Shown here piece after piece: positions 9,551 through 19,119 of a stretch of DNA of 64,000 bases. The notes below the pieces were generated by a model. The model was not told where the DNA came from. It ran no database searches and saw nothing but the letters and a program-made list of their open reading frames with translations. This stretch comes from Desulfofalx alkaliphila DSM 12257 (lineage in GTDB: Bacteria; Bacillota; Desulfotomaculia; Desulfotomaculales; Desulfohalotomaculaceae). The DNA is taken from contig NZ_JONT01000001.1 of assembly GCF_000711975.1 (NCBI RefSeq), positions 186,001-250,000 of the forward strand, in the 5' to 3' direction. The position numbers and the translations under genes are program-made. Position 1 is the stretch's first letter, and each line of letters opens with the position of its first letter.

Positions 9551-11942
9551 TCCCTGTCAGACGCAGCTTGACCAATGCATATACTCCTAACCCTGCCATA
9601 GTTAACACTAAGATTTCCAGCATTGTATCAAAGCCCCGAAAATCAACCAAAATGGCGTTTACAATATTCTTAGCCCCTGCCAGTTCATAGGCATCCTCAT
9701 AATAACTTGAAATGGATTCAAATAATCGGTTGCCGTTTGCCGACAAAGCCACAATTGTTATAACAATGCCCACACCAAGGGAAACCAATGCATTTGCCGC
9801 CTTAAATTGGATGGGGCTGTTTTCTTTCTTAAGTTTAGGCAAATGGTAAAAACACAGTAGAAATAAAACTGTTGTTATGGTCTCCACAACCAGCTGGGTG
9901 AGAGCCAGGTCCGGTGCCCTGAAAATAACAAAGAAGAAAACCACAAGAAAGCCCAAGGCCCCAACGGCAATAATAGCTGTTAACCTTGACCTTGCCACAA
10001 GAACCAATGCTGCCAAAATAACCGTGCCAATGATCAGTGCAAATTCGTAAGCGTTGACCAATGCATCATTGCCGGTGTCCATAGATAGGTCGCCCAGTAA
10101 ATATAAGGCCCCTCCGATAATTACAATAATGAAGGTAAAAATATACACCAGATAATCACGTACAAAACCGGTCATATAGCCTTTGGTTATGGACAAGGAC
10201 AGGGCTTCGGTTTTTTCCAAGGCCAGTGCATACAGATGGTTTAAGGTTAAGGCTTTCGGGTAGAAACGATAGATACCGTACCATTTCTTTAAGTATTTAT
10301 ACATTAAAGTTCCCACAGCCACTATGCCAATGGTCATAAATAATTCGGTGTTAAAACCGTGCCAGGCACTGATATTGATGTCTAACAAATCCCTTTGGGC
10401 AAAGGTCGGTAAAACAGCGGCCCAGGCCGGCTGTAATAAATACTGGGAGAAGTAATTGGGAAATAAGAATATGACCACTACCGTAGCCGCCAGTATTAGC
10501 GGGGAAATTAACATACCAAAGGGAGCCTCGCGTATTTGTTTATCGGCCTGATTAAATTTCTGTTTTCCCGTGAAGGTTTTAAAAATAATTATCATACAGT
10601 ATATAAAGGTAAAAACACTGGCAATCCAGGCAACCACCGGCACTATAGTCCCAAATGAGTCCATATGGAAAAAGGACATGTCTGAGGCCTTTAAAGTGGC
10701 GGTAAAGAATAATTCTTTACTTAAAAACCCGTTAAAGGGAGGTAAACCGGCCATTGCAAAACTGCCTATCACAGCCAGAGTAAAGGAAATGGGCATCAGG
10801 TGCATTAAGCCGCCTAACCTTCTGATATCTCGGGTACCGGTTTGAAGGTCAATAATGCCCACAACCATGAACAAACAGCCTTTAAAGGTGGAGTGGTTCA
10901 TTAAATGGAAAAGGGCTGCAAAAACAGCTATTGTGTACACCGTGCCGCTGGGCCCAATATCAAAATATAAGGCAGCAGACCCTAATCCTAACAAACTCAT
11001 TATTAGTCCCAATTGGCTAACGGTTGAAAAAGCCAGCAATGCCTTTAAGTCGGTCTGTTTTACAGCATTAAAGGAGCCATACAAGAGAGTGAACAAACCG
11101 ATGATGGAGACAAACCAGAACCATTCGGGAATGCCACCAAAGGCAGGGGTAAAACGGGCCACCAAGTATATGCCGGCTTTCACCATTGTGGCCGAGTGTA
11201 GGTATGCACTGACGGGAGTAGGAGCTTCCATGGCATCCGGCAGCCAGATACTAAAGGGAAATTGTGCGGATTTTGTAAATGCTCCCAGCAGAATCAGTAC
11301 TATTGCAGGAACAAGTAATGGATGGGTCTGGATGATATCTGCCTTGCTCATCATTACCTGTATGCTGTAGGTGTCTGTGATTATTGAAAGCAGGATTAGA
11401 CCTGCTAACATTGACAGTCCACCGAAAATAGTGATCAGCATGGACTTCAAGGCGCCATATCTGGACTTATCCCTTTGAAACCAATAGGCAATTAACAGGA
11501 AGGAAGAAATGCTGGTTATTTCCCAGAAGACATACAAAGTAAAAATGTTATCGGAAAAAACCAGTCCGAGCATGGCCCCCATAAATAAGAGTAAATATAT
11601 ATAGAAATTGTGTAAGGCCTCCCGCTTTTTGGACATATAATAGATGGAATAAAGAACTACAAGCACACCGATTCCGGTTATTATCAATCCAAACAACAGG
11701 GATAGCCCGTCAATATATGCAGTAAAATTAATGTCATAGGCAGGAATCCATGGGGCTGTCATTTGAATTGTTTTCCCGGAGGAGACAAGAGGCATATAGG
11801 ATAACAGAAAAGCAAAAATAGCCAGAGGGGCCAAAAGGACAAACCAACCGGTATGGATTTTGGGCAGGAATTTTCTATATAGAAAAGGAACTACTACGGC
11901 GTATAGGAATGGAAAAAGAATTATCAAGTGAAACAAAGACAT
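9525..11942 (-). CDS. mnhA: Mrp Na+/H+ antiporter subunit A
   Basis: This 805-residue protein is the first gene of the operon and the largest subunit. It combines a NuoL-like channel domain (LPDAMEAPTPVSAYLHSATM near residue 240, HLMNHSTFKGCLFMVVG near 350) with a C-terminal extension containing FRAPDLALTQLVVETITTVL, as in MrpA of Bacillus and Staphylococcus. ATG 11942 follows AAGGGGG; a TTG at 11945 directly precedes it. With all seven subunits A to G present in order, the operon should encode a functional electrogenic Na+/H+ antiporter for pH and sodium homeostasis. A universal-stress-like gene is divergent from it. Confidence 0.96.
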   Translation of the reverse strand: MSLFHLIILFPFLYAVVVPFLYRKFLPKIHTGWFVLLAPLAIFAFLLSYMPLVSSGKTIQMTAPWIPAYDINFTAYIDGLSLLFGLIITGIGVLVVLYSIYYMSKKREALHNFYIYLLLFMGAMLGLVFSDNIFTLYVFWEITSISSFLLIAYWFQRDKSRYGALKSMLITIFGGLSMLAGLILLSIITDTYSIQVMMSKADIIQTHPLLVPAIVLILLGAFTKSAQFPFSIWLPDAMEAPTPVSAYLHSATMVKAGIYLVARFTPAFGGIPEWFWFVSIIGLFTLLYGSFNAVKQTDLKALLAFSTVSQLGLIMSLLGLGSAALYFDIGPSGTVYTIAVFAALFHLMNHSTFKGCLFMVVGIIDLQTGTRDIRRLGGLMHLMPISFTLAVIGSFAMAGLPPFNGFLSKELFFTATLKASDMSFFHMDSFGTIVPVVAWIASVFTFIYCMIIIFKTFTGKQKFNQADKQIREAPFGMLISPLILAATVVVIFLFPNYFSQYLLQPAWAAVLPTFAQRDLLDINISAWHGFNTELFMTIGIVAVGTLMYKYLKKWYGIYRFYPKALTLNHLYALALEKTEALSLSITKGYMTGFVRDYLVYIFTFIIVIIGGALYLLGDLSMDTGNDALVNAYEFALIIGTVILAALVLVARSRLTAIIAVGALGFLVVFFFVIFRAPDLALTQLVVETITTVLFLLCFYHLPKLKKENSPIQFKAANALVSLGVGIVITIVALSANGNRLFESISSYYEDAYELAGAKNIVNAILVDFRGFDTMLEILVLTMAGLGVYALVKLRLTGSEKSEGAE

Positions 11943-11994
11943 CAAAATCCCCCTTGCAGACCAAGACTTAATTTAATAATGAATGGCAAATGTA

Positions 11995-12023
11995 TTGACT
12001 GTGAATAGAATTTAAGTTATAGT
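11995..12023 (+). promoter_or_regulatory. SigA-type promoter for the universal-stress-like gene
   Basis: TTGACT (11995-12000) and TATAGT (12018-12023) are 17 bp apart, about 56 bp before the gene start. Confidence 0.8.
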
Positions 12024-12079
12024 GTCATACATGAATTTTATGATAACTATATAACAAGCCATAAGAGGTGCATGTCAAA

Positions 12080-12760
12080 TTGACAATTAAAAAAGAACGC
12101 ATGGATGAAAGCATCCTTGTTTGTGTCTATTATGGGCCAAACGGTGCACGGCTAATACGACGGGGTTGTAAAATTGCGGATATGCTTAACTGCCCCCTTT
12201 ATATTTTAACCGTTGACCCAAAACCATTTGATGAATTGGATGCTGAAAAATCTAACTATATCACCAAATGGAAACAGTTGGCGGAAGAACATAAGGCCGA
12301 AGCCTTTATACTCAAGGACAATGAAAAACGCCCGGTTTATAAGGTGATTGCAGAGGTGGCCCGGGAAAAGGGGATCACGCAAATAATTATTGGCCAAACA
12401 GCCCAAAGCCGCTGGGAACAAATTGCTAAGGGTTCTATTATCAACTCTTTATTACGTGAAATTCCCTTTGTGGATCTCCACATTGTCTCAGTTGCGCGGT
12501 TTCTCAAGAATCATGAAGGAAACTTCGAAAAAGGCGTACGGGCGTACCTTGTAAAGGAAGATGGATACTACCGGCTGGTTTTTAAACACACAAAAGAAGT
12601 TGTATACGAAGGTATCTTTTTTAAGGAAATTGGCACAGACTTTAATAACGGCATCTTTAAATTTATGAAAGATAAAGAAACTTTACAGGTTGCCGTGGCA
12701 GAAGATATTGTAAAAGAGTTAGTCAGTGTGGATTTCGATGAGAGTTCAAGTGTTCAATGA
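12080..12760 (+). CDS. Universal stress protein (Usp)-domain protein with an extra C-terminal region
   Basis: The protein is about 227 residues. Residues 10-145 look like a Usp/HUP nucleotide-binding domain (MDESILVCVYYGPNGARLIR, then ITQIIIGQTAQSRWEQIAKG), similar to the Usp module of KdpD. The last 80 residues (EDGYYRLVFKHTKEVVYEGI and beyond) are unassigned. TTG 12080 is preferred because GAGGTG ends 9 bases upstream; a GTG at 12068 overlaps that SD. It has its own SigA-type promoter and is divergent from the Mrp operon, which hints at a role in ion or pH stress (inference from position). Confidence 0.75.
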   Translation: MTIKKERMDESILVCVYYGPNGARLIRRGCKIADMLNCPLYILTVDPKPFDELDAEKSNYITKWKQLAEEHKAEAFILKDNEKRPVYKVIAEVAREKGITQIIIGQTAQSRWEQIAKGSIINSLLREIPFVDLHIVSVARFLKNHEGNFEKGVRAYLVKEDGYYRLVFKHTKEVVYEGIFFKEIGTDFNNGIFKFMKDKETLQVAVAEDIVKELVSVDFDESSSVQ

Positions 12761-12783
12761 CCGGGACAGCCATTAATAACAGT

Positions 12784-13347
12784 TTATAAGTTCACATCCA
12801 CTTTTATTAACCGGTTTTCAAGGCTGTCAATGCCAATGTACCTTAGTGTTTCGGCCGGGGTGCTATGATTAAAAATCTCCATTAAAATTGAGATGGCAAT
12901 ACCTTTACGGTAGGCATGGTAGCCAAAGGTTTTCCTTAAGGTATGGGTGCCGATTTTTCCATTAATGCCAACCTGTTTTGCAGCATTGTTGATAATCCGG
13001 TAAGCTTGCTGCCGTGTGATAGGTTGATTGTTCTTTTGTGATTTAAAGAGATAGTCCCTTTCCGTTAACTGGGAAAGGGACATATATTTTTCTAATTCTG
13101 CCCGCACTTTACTATTTATATAGAAAGCCTTTTCTTTCCCACTTCTATCATTATATACGTATATGAATTCTTTACTTTTATTACCTTCCCACACATCACC
13201 GACTTTTAACGCCAACAAATCACTGACCCGCAATCCCGTATTAATACCTAATACAAAAAGCAAGAGGTTTCTCTGGGATTGTCGCCCTAAAACGCCCTTA
13301 ATGGCATCAATACATTGGATATCTTTAATGGGATGGACGTATTCCAC
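12784..13347 (-). CDS. Short tyrosine recombinase (phage-integrase family)
   Basis: The protein of about 188 residues consists almost only of the catalytic domain. The catalytic arginine is in TGLRVSDLLALKVGDV, the HxxR box is HTLRKTFGYHAY, and the tyrosine nucleophile is in ETLRYIGI. A histidine in NHST stands in the usual H/W position. There is no N-terminal SAM-like arm-binding domain. GTG 13347 follows AGAGGGG. No phage, transposon or att-flanked cargo is seen on either side, so it may be a domesticated or stand-alone recombinase. A SigA-type promoter embedded in a dyad lies just upstream. Confidence 0.88.
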   Translation of the reverse strand: MEYVHPIKDIQCIDAIKGVLGRQSQRNLLLFVLGINTGLRVSDLLALKVGDVWEGNKSKEFIYVYNDRSGKEKAFYINSKVRAELEKYMSLSQLTERDYLFKSQKNNQPITRQQAYRIINNAAKQVGINGKIGTHTLRKTFGYHAYRKGIAISILMEIFNHSTPAETLRYIGIDSLENRLIKVDVNL

Positions 13348-13380
13348 ATTAACCCCTCTATTTCTCCAAAATACTGCAGG

Positions 13381-13425
13381 AATGTTACACAACAAAATAC
13401 TAACATAGAATATGTAACATTACAA
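13381..13425 (-). promoter_or_regulatory. Promoter of the recombinase gene with an overlapping 9-bp dyad
   Basis: On the minus strand, TTGTAA (13420-13425) and TAGTAT (13397-13402) are separated by exactly 17 bp. The arms AATGTTACA (13381-13389) and TGTAACATT (13413-13421) are perfect inverted repeats, 23 bp apart. They bracket the -10 box and overlap the -35 end and the likely start site. This suggests an operator or a recombinase-binding site. Confidence 0.6.
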
Positions 13426-13475
13426 TACAGCGGTTTAAATTTATAATATAAAAATTTTGCAGTTTAACATCCTAT

Positions 13476-13505
13476 TATAGCATGGGTAAGTATAGCATGA
13501 GTAAG
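13476..13505. repeat. Tandem 15-bp repeat, two copies
   Basis: TATAGCATGGGTAAG (13476-13490) is followed directly by TATAGCATGAGTAAG (13491-13505), differing at one base. It lies in the 330-bp gene-free gap between the recombinase and the flavodoxin-like gene. Apart from this repeat and the recombinase promoter dyad, nothing else was recognised in that gap. Confidence 0.7.
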
Positions 13506-13677
13506 TGGCTGCATATAATTTTTCTTTAAGTGTGGGAGGAGAATACTTTTCCACGTCGAATGATAGGTCGAGCGGATACCGAAGGAATATGCAAGTTATG
13601 CCCGTAATAAGGTTATAATGTGCAGTTTTAAGGCATAGATTGAAGAAATGCACTAATATAATTAAGGGAGTGTTAAC

Positions 13678-14289
13678 ATGCTGATAATTGCTTTAAACGG
13701 CAGCCCAAACAAAAATGGTAACACCGCTTTTTTATTACAGGAGGCAATGGAAGTTATCCGGTCTCAGGGTGCAGAAACAAAGATATTTAACTTGGCTGAG
13801 GCGGTGGCCGATGCTAAGCACCCCTTTTGTATCTGCTGTTCAACGCCCTGCAGTGGGGTATGCTATAAAGGTACCATGTTAGAGCAAATGTTTAATGACC
13901 TGAGGCAGGCAGACGGCATTATTTGCGGCAGTCCCGTTTATTTTGGCACAGCATCTGCACAGATGAAAGCCTTTTGGGATAAAACCCGCGCCCTGCGCAA
14001 AGATAAGGCCTTGATAGATGTGGTGGGTGCCTCTATAACCAGTGGCTCATCTCGTTTTGGCGGCCAGGAAAGTGCAGCCCGGGCAATGCATGAAATTATG
14101 CTTACCCACGGAATGACTGTGGTGGGCGACGGTTACTACGCTGATGATGCCGGTCACCAGGCGGCATGCGCACAAAGGCCTGTTTCCCAAGACCAAGAAG
14201 GAATTAAAAGAACCCGAATTTTGGCAAAACGGGTGGTAGACCTGGCAAGGGCCACAGCTGAGATGCGTGCTAATAATCGTAACAAATAA
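13678..14289 (+). CDS. Flavodoxin-fold NAD(P)H-dependent oxidoreductase (FMN reductase family)
   Basis: The 203-residue protein starts with the FMN phosphate-binding loop LNGSPNKNGNTAFLL and contains the second flavin-contact region ADGIICGSPVYFGTASAQMK. This matches the NADPH-dependent FMN reductase / iron-sulfur flavoprotein-like family. Between them, the four-cysteine segment CICCSTPCSGVC (residues 51-62) is close to the compact Cys motif of iron-sulfur flavoproteins, so a bound Fe-S cluster is possible. The substrate is unknown. GGGAG precedes the ATG. Confidence 0.88.
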   Translation: MLIIALNGSPNKNGNTAFLLQEAMEVIRSQGAETKIFNLAEAVADAKHPFCICCSTPCSGVCYKGTMLEQMFNDLRQADGIICGSPVYFGTASAQMKAFWDKTRALRKDKALIDVVGASITSGSSRFGGQESAARAMHEIMLTHGMTVVGDGYYADDAGHQAACAQRPVSQDQEGIKRTRILAKRVVDLARATAEMRANNRNK

Positions 14290-14337
14290 ATATGGCAGGC
14301 GGATAGGGTTGATTAGCAAGATGACAGTGACGGGGAA

Positions 14338-15363
14338 GTGGGATTATTGATCAGTCGCTACATAACAGAGGATATGGAAGAGAAGTTGCTTTCGCCCTTT
14401 GCTGTTCGCAGCAAAGAAAGCCGGGGTCGATTAAGATCGGAGCCCCAATGCTCATTGCGCACTGCCTTTCAAAGGGACAGGGATCGAATCATTCATTCCA
14501 AGGGTTTTCGCCGGTTAAAACAAAAAACCCAGGTGTTTATTATACCGGAGGGTGACCATTATCGCACCAGGCTAACCCATACCTTAGAGGTATCCCAAAT
14601 TGCCCGCACCATAGCCAGAGCATTGCGTTTAAATGAAGACCTAACGGAGGCAATAGCTTTAGGCCATGATTTGGGTCATACCCCCTTTGGTCATGCCGGA
14701 GAAGAGGCTTTAGACGAGATACATCCCGGAGGCTTTAAGCACAATAAACAGAGTTTGCGCGTGGTAGATTACCTGGAGGGTGACCGGGGGCTAAACCTTA
14801 CATGGGAAGTGCGGGATGGCATATTAAACCATACCGGGCCGGGTATTCCGTCTACCCTGGAAGGTCAAGTGGTTAGACTGGCTGATCGTATTGCCTATAT
14901 CAATCACGATATTGATGATGCAATAAGGGGGGGATTGCTAAACATTGAGCAACTTCCCCAAGAGTGTTTGCAGATCCTGGGCCGCAAGCACAGCGAACGA
15001 ATTAATACCATGGTGTGCGATGTGGTGCAAACCAGCATTGGCAAAGACAGTGTAGTAATGAGTGATGAAATAAAACTGGCCATGAAACAACTGAGGCAAT
15101 ACATGTTTGATCATGTGTACATAGGCTCTGAAGCCAAACGGGAAGAGGCAAAGGCTAAACAGGTGGTTCAGTATCTGTATAACTATTTCTGCCGGCATCC
15201 CATGCATTTACCCCGTGAATTTAAACAATATGACGATGAAACAAAGCAAAATGTGGTGGATTATATAGCCGGTATGACAGACCGCTATGCCATTCGCGTA
15301 TATCAAAAGATATTTTTACCAAGCCCCTGGGTAGACAAAGAAGAAATGTTTAACTTATTCTAA
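14338..15363 (+). CDS. dgt: Deoxyguanosinetriphosphate triphosphohydrolase-like HD protein
   Basis: The 341-residue HD-domain enzyme belongs to the dGTPase-like family that removes triphosphate from dNTPs. Metal ligands are visible in RLTHTLEVSQIARTIARAL, LGHDLGHTPFGHAGEEALD and LADRIAYINHDIDD. The N-terminal FRRLKQKTQVF motif is characteristic. GTG 14338 is the furthest start; TTG 14347 or ATG 14374 (AGAGGAT just before) could be used instead. It stands about 290 bp upstream of dnaG-rpoD, a common placement in Clostridia. Confidence 0.92.
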   Translation: MGLLISRYITEDMEEKLLSPFAVRSKESRGRLRSEPQCSLRTAFQRDRDRIIHSKGFRRLKQKTQVFIIPEGDHYRTRLTHTLEVSQIARTIARALRLNEDLTEAIALGHDLGHTPFGHAGEEALDEIHPGGFKHNKQSLRVVDYLEGDRGLNLTWEVRDGILNHTGPGIPSTLEGQVVRLADRIAYINHDIDDAIRGGLLNIEQLPQECLQILGRKHSERINTMVCDVVQTSIGKDSVVMSDEIKLAMKQLRQYMFDHVYIGSEAKREEAKAKQVVQYLYNYFCRHPMHLPREFKQYDDETKQNVVDYIAGMTDRYAIRVYQKIFLPSPWVDKEEMFNLF

Positions 15364-15571
15364 AAAATGGCAATACTAATGCTATTGACAAACATAAAAA
15401 TTGTCGAAAAGGGTGCAGGAAAATATAAAGCAATAGCGAATTCTTATACTACCAACGAATATACACACCGTTTAAATTTAAATTACTTATGGATTAAAAA
15501 GCAGGAATAACCTACAATTTATCGAATGCTATTTTATGAAGGATTTTGGTCACAAATAATTTACATCATGT

Positions 15572-15594
15572 GGGTGGACAAAGGTAGTCCACCC
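15572..15594. other. Hairpin upstream of dnaG
   Basis: GGGTGGAC (15572-15579) and GTCCACCC (15587-15594) form a perfect 8-bp stem with a 7-base loop about 58 bases before dnaG. It lacks a T tract. The rest of the 288-bp gap between dgt and dnaG is AT-rich, with a TTGACA at 15385 but no convincing -10 at the right distance. Confidence 0.5.
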
Positions 15595-15651
15595 CTATGT
15601 AATAGGGCATTCCTATTATGGGTTCAAATGTATTACTCTGGGGTGGTGATT

Positions 15652-17460
15652 GTGGGTTATATTCCTGAAGAAGTGGTAGAAGAGGTTTTACAAAAGACCG
15701 ATATTTTACAAGTGATATCCGAACATATTAAATTAACAAAGCGCGGCAAATACTATTTTGGTCGCTGCCCTTTTCATCAAGAAGACACGCCGTCCTTTTC
15801 AGTAACTCCAGAAAAGCAAATTTTTTACTGTTTTGGTTGTAATACCGGGGGTAATGTATTTAAATTTGTGGCTTTAAGCGAAGGTTTAACTTATGCGGAA
15901 GCAATTCGCAAGATGGCTGACCGGGCAGGGGTTAATATTCCTGAACAAAAGCCGAAAAATTCCCGTGAACAACAGCAAAGACAGCGGGCCTACAAAATAA
16001 TAGCAGCGGCGGTTGATTTTTACCGCTTTCAGCTACAACAACCACAGGGCCGAAAGGCTTTAAATTATCTAAAAAAACGCGGCTTAACCGATCAAGTGAT
16101 AGAAACATTTCAAATAGGCTATGCACCCGACCATTGGAGCAGTTTAATAGATTTTTTAACATCAAAAGGGTGCAGGGAAAAAGAGTTGGTTGAGCTTGGT
16201 TTAGCCATAAAAAGTCAACAGGGAACAAAATACTTTGACAGGTTTAGAAACCGAGTGGTCTTCCCTATACAGGATGCTGCAGGCAGGGCAGTGGGTTTTG
16301 GGGGCAGGGCCCTGGACGACAGCAAGCCTAAATACCTAAACACGCCGGAAACATCCTATTTTAATAAGCGCCATATTGTTTACGGCCTACACCTGTCTCG
16401 TCCGGCAATTATAGAAAAGGGTTTTGCGGTGGTAATGGAAGGATACCTGGATGTGGTCACCGCCCACCAATATGGTATCAAAAACGCTGTGGCATCACTG
16501 GGCACAGCGCTGACCGGCGAGCAGGTAAACCTAATGAAGAGGTATACCGATGAACTGCTTGTCTGCTATGACGCTGATGCAGCCGGACTGCAAGCCACAT
16601 TACGAAGCCTGGATTTAATTCAACAAGAGGGCTGCCGGGTAAAGGTAATTAGTATTCCCCAGGGAAAGGACCCTGATGAGTATATAAGGGATAAAGGTGT
16701 AGAAGGATGGCACAACTTAATAAATTCTGCGTACAATTTAATTGAATACAAATTGAAAGCATCTGTTGCTAAGGGTACTCCGGTATCTGTTGCAGAAAAA
16801 ATGTCAGTATTGGAAGAGGTTCTTCCTAACCTGGCCGCCATAAAAAATCCTGTGGAGCAAGAAGAGAACATGAAGCTGGCCGCTTCCAATTTAAACGTAA
16901 GCTGGGAGGCAATAAAGGGTGAATTAAAGAGATTTATTGCAAAACAGGGAAAAAAGTGGTCAAATACGGATAAATTTACTAAAAGGAAACATAATATAAA
17001 GCCAATGGATAATTCTGACCATGGTGCGAAAAGTGCCCGGCAAAAAGCCGAGTACACCGTTCTTGGCTTAATATTATCAGATTACAATCTTTTTTCAATA
17101 GCTAAGGATAAATTATCTATAAATGATTTACAAGACGATCAATTAAGGAAGATATATGCTCTGTTAACAAACGGAGATGACACTTATATTAATGAGCCTG
17201 CCAAAATGATGCACCAGTTGGAAGAGCGGGAGCAAAGGCTGTTGGGTAGATTGTTGATTGAGGAAATACCCGGGGAAAATCCGGTTGAAATATTGCATGA
17301 CTGTATCAACACCTTAAAAAACGTATCCAGTAAGCAGCGATATCACGAAGTTCTAAACCAATTAAAAGATGCTGAACAGGTTGGAGACCAACAACGCATT
17401 AACACGTTGTTGCAGGAGTTGCAGCAACTCCATCAAACAATGAATTCAGATTTGCCCTAG
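15652..17460 (+). CDS. dnaG: DNA primase
   Basis: DnaG makes RNA primers at the replication fork. The 602-residue protein has the N-terminal zinc finger [13 protein letters not shown]...FYCFGC (CX2H...CX2C), the primase core and the Toprim motifs [10 protein letters not shown] and CYDADAAG, followed by a C-terminal DnaB-interacting region. The GTG at 15652 is chosen because [12 protein letters not shown] is the family N-terminus and GGGTGGTGA precedes it; the open frame extends 42 codons further upstream without support. It is followed after 14 bases by rpoD, as in the macromolecular-synthesis operon. Confidence 0.97.
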   Translation: MGYIPEEVVEEVLQKTDILQVISEHIKLTKRGKYYFGRCPFHQEDTPSFSVTPEKQIFYCFGCNTGGNVFKFVALSEGLTYAEAIRKMADRAGVNIPEQKPKNSREQQQRQRAYKIIAAAVDFYRFQLQQPQGRKALNYLKKRGLTDQVIETFQIGYAPDHWSSLIDFLTSKGCREKELVELGLAIKSQQGTKYFDRFRNRVVFPIQDAAGRAVGFGGRALDDSKPKYLNTPETSYFNKRHIVYGLHLSRPAIIEKGFAVVMEGYLDVVTAHQYGIKNAVASLGTALTGEQVNLMKRYTDELLVCYDADAAGLQATLRSLDLIQQEGCRVKVISIPQGKDPDEYIRDKGVEGWHNLINSAYNLIEYKLKASVAKGTPVSVAEKMSVLEEVLPNLAAIKNPVEQEENMKLAASNLNVSWEAIKGELKRFIAKQGKKWSNTDKFTKRKHNIKPMDNSDHGAKSARQKAEYTVLGLILSDYNLFSIAKDKLSINDLQDDQLRKIYALLTNGDDTYINEPAKMMHQLEEREQRLLGRLLIEEIPGENPVEILHDCINTLKNVSSKQRYHEVLNQLKDAEQVGDQQRINTLLQELQQLHQTMNSDLP

Positions 17461-17474
17461 AGGGGGGAAGAAGC

Positions 17475-18587
17475 ATGAGGGACGAACAGAAACCAGATTA
17501 TTTTAAGGAATTGTTGGAAAAGGGTAAAAAGCGTGGTGCTCTTACCTATAAAGAAATAATGGATACACTGCAGGGGGCTGACTTAACTCCTGAGCAAATT
17601 GATGACATTTATGAAAAATTAGCCAGTAAAGGAATAGAAGTTGTACCGGAAGCCTCTGATATAGAAACACTTAATCCTGCAGAAAGTATGGAGACAGATA
17701 GTACCGATGAGAATGTAACAGAAGAGGTGGATGTGGACCTATCCGTTCCTGAGGGGGTCGGTATAGATGACCCGGTTCGCATGTATCTCAAGGAAATTGG
17801 CCGTGTCCCTTTATTAACGCCCGAGGAAGAAGTTGCGCTGGCCAAGCGAATGGAGGAGGGCGACGAGGAGGCTAAGAGAAGGCTGGCCGAGGCAAACCTG
17901 CGCCTGGTGGTGAGCATAGCTAAACGCTATGTGGGCCGCGGCATGTTGTTTTTAGATTTAATTCAAGAAGGCAACCTAGGCCTGATTAAGGCGGTAGAAA
18001 AATTTGATTACCGCAAGGGTTATAAGTTTAGTACCTATGCCACATGGTGGATTAGACAGGCCATAACCAGGGCCATTGCAGACCAGGCCCGTACCATTCG
18101 TATTCCGGTACACATGGTGGAAACCATCAATAAGTTAATTCGTGTTTCTCGCCAGCTGCTACAGGAACTGGGAAGGGAGCCTACACCGGAAGAAATTGCA
18201 AAAGAAATGGATATCACCGAAGAAAAGGTCCGTGAGATTATGAAAATTGCCCAGGAGCCGGTTTCATTGGAAACCCCCATCGGTGAAGAGGAAGACTCTC
18301 ATTTAGGGGACTTTATAGAAGACCAAGATGCCAAGGCGCCGGCTGAAGAGGCATCGTATACGCTGCTAAGGGAGCAATTGGATGATGTGTTACACACCTT
18401 AACAGACAGGGAGCAGAAGGTATTAAGGCTGCGGTTTGGTTTGGATGACGGCCGTGCCCGTACATTAGAGGAAGTGGGACAAAAGTTCGGTGTCACAAGG
18501 GAGAGAATTCGCCAAATTGAAGCCAAGACCCTGCGCAAGTTGCGTCATCCCAGCCGCAGTAAAAAGCTGAAGGATTATTTAGACTAG
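17475..18587 (+). CDS. rpoD: Primary RNA polymerase sigma factor SigA
   Basis: The 370-residue housekeeping sigma factor has region 1.1 at the N-terminus and region 1.2 at [20 protein letters not shown]. Region 2 contains [20 protein letters not shown] and [10 protein letters not shown]. Region 3 follows, and the region 4 HTH is [20 protein letters not shown]. Its length is typical of Firmicutes SigA. AGGGGGGAAGA precedes the ATG. It is cotranscribed with dnaG. Several promoters proposed in this window fit its TTGACA-17-TATAAT consensus. Confidence 0.98.
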   Translation: MRDEQKPDYFKELLEKGKKRGALTYKEIMDTLQGADLTPEQIDDIYEKLASKGIEVVPEASDIETLNPAESMETDSTDENVTEEVDVDLSVPEGVGIDDPVRMYLKEIGRVPLLTPEEEVALAKRMEEGDEEAKRRLAEANLRLVVSIAKRYVGRGMLFLDLIQEGNLGLIKAVEKFDYRKGYKFSTYATWWIRQAITRAIADQARTIRIPVHMVETINKLIRVSRQLLQELGREPTPEEIAKEMDITEEKVREIMKIAQEPVSLETPIGEEEDSHLGDFIEDQDAKAPAEEASYTLLREQLDDVLHTLTDREQKVLRLRFGLDDGRARTLEEVGQKFGVTRERIRQIEAKTLRKLRHPSRSKKLKDYLD

Positions 18588-18610
18588 AATAATTTTACAC
18601 AACAAAACCC

Positions 18611-18639
18611 TTGACCTTACAATGAAAATTAAGTATAAT
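18611..18639 (+). promoter_or_regulatory. SigA-type promoter of the tRNA cluster
   Basis: TTGACC (18611-18616) and a perfect TATAAT (18634-18639) are 17 bp apart, ending 18 bp before the first tRNA. Confidence 0.88.
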
Positions 18640-18657
18640 AGTTTTTGTCGATGGCGC

Positions 18658-18732
18658 TCCTCGATAGCTCAACGGTAGAGCACCCGGCTGTTAACCGGTA
18701 GGTTGTAGGTTCGAATCCTACTCGAGGAGCCA
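18658..18732 (+). tRNA. tRNA-Asn (GTT)
   Basis: A full cloverleaf with acceptor TCCTCGA/TCGAGGA, anticodon GTT in the loop between CCGGC and ACCGG, T-loop GGTTCGAATCC and encoded CCA. First of four tRNAs behind one promoter. Confidence 0.96.
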
Positions 18733-18740
18733 ATAAACAA

Positions 18741-18816
18741 GGGCCCATAGCTCAACGGTTAGAGCTCCCGGCTCATAACCGGTCGGTTCTAGGTTCGAAT
18801 CCTAGTGGGCCCACCA
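18741..18816 (+). tRNA. tRNA with CAT anticodon, probably Ile2
   Basis: Acceptor GGGCCCA/TGGGCCC, anticodon CAT at 18774-18776, encoded CCA. The C4-G69 and C5-G68 pairs and the GGCTCATAACC anticodon arm resemble tRNA-Ile2, whose C34 is changed to lysidine by TilS. Elongator tRNA-Met is the alternative. Confidence 0.9.
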
Positions 18817-18854
18817 AAATTATAATCATGAATTAATAATTCAAGATTTAAAAA

Positions 18855-18930
18855 GGCCCCTTGGTCAAGTGGTTTAAGACACCGCCCTTTCACGGCGGTA
18901 ACACGGGTTCGAATCCCGTAGGGGTCACCA
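18855..18930 (+). tRNA. tRNA-Glu (TTC)
   Basis: Acceptor GGCCCCT/AGGGGTC (one G-U pair), anticodon TTC in CCCTTTCACGG, encoded CCA. Confidence 0.95.
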
Positions 18931-18933
18931 TAA

Positions 18934-19009
<76 letters not shown>

Positions 19010-19012
19010 CAG

Positions 19013-19050
19013 AACCCTAAGTTGCAAGAAATGCAGCCTAGGGTTTTTTA
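19013..19050 (+). terminator. Terminator of the tRNA cluster
   Basis: AACCCTA and TAGGGTT pair, with an inner TTGCA/TGCAG pairing, followed by TTTTTT, directly after the last tRNA. Confidence 0.85.
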
Positions 19051-19119
19051 CATTACAAACCGGCAGGGATGCCCTGCCCGGCCTTTTTGGCTTTAAATAT
19101 CCCTAATTAATGGAGTCCA

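Noticed and set aside
13441-13653. A 70-codon minus-strand open frame upstream of the flavodoxin-like gene
   Set aside because: No SD, no recognisable protein features, and it covers the tandem repeat; treated as chance.
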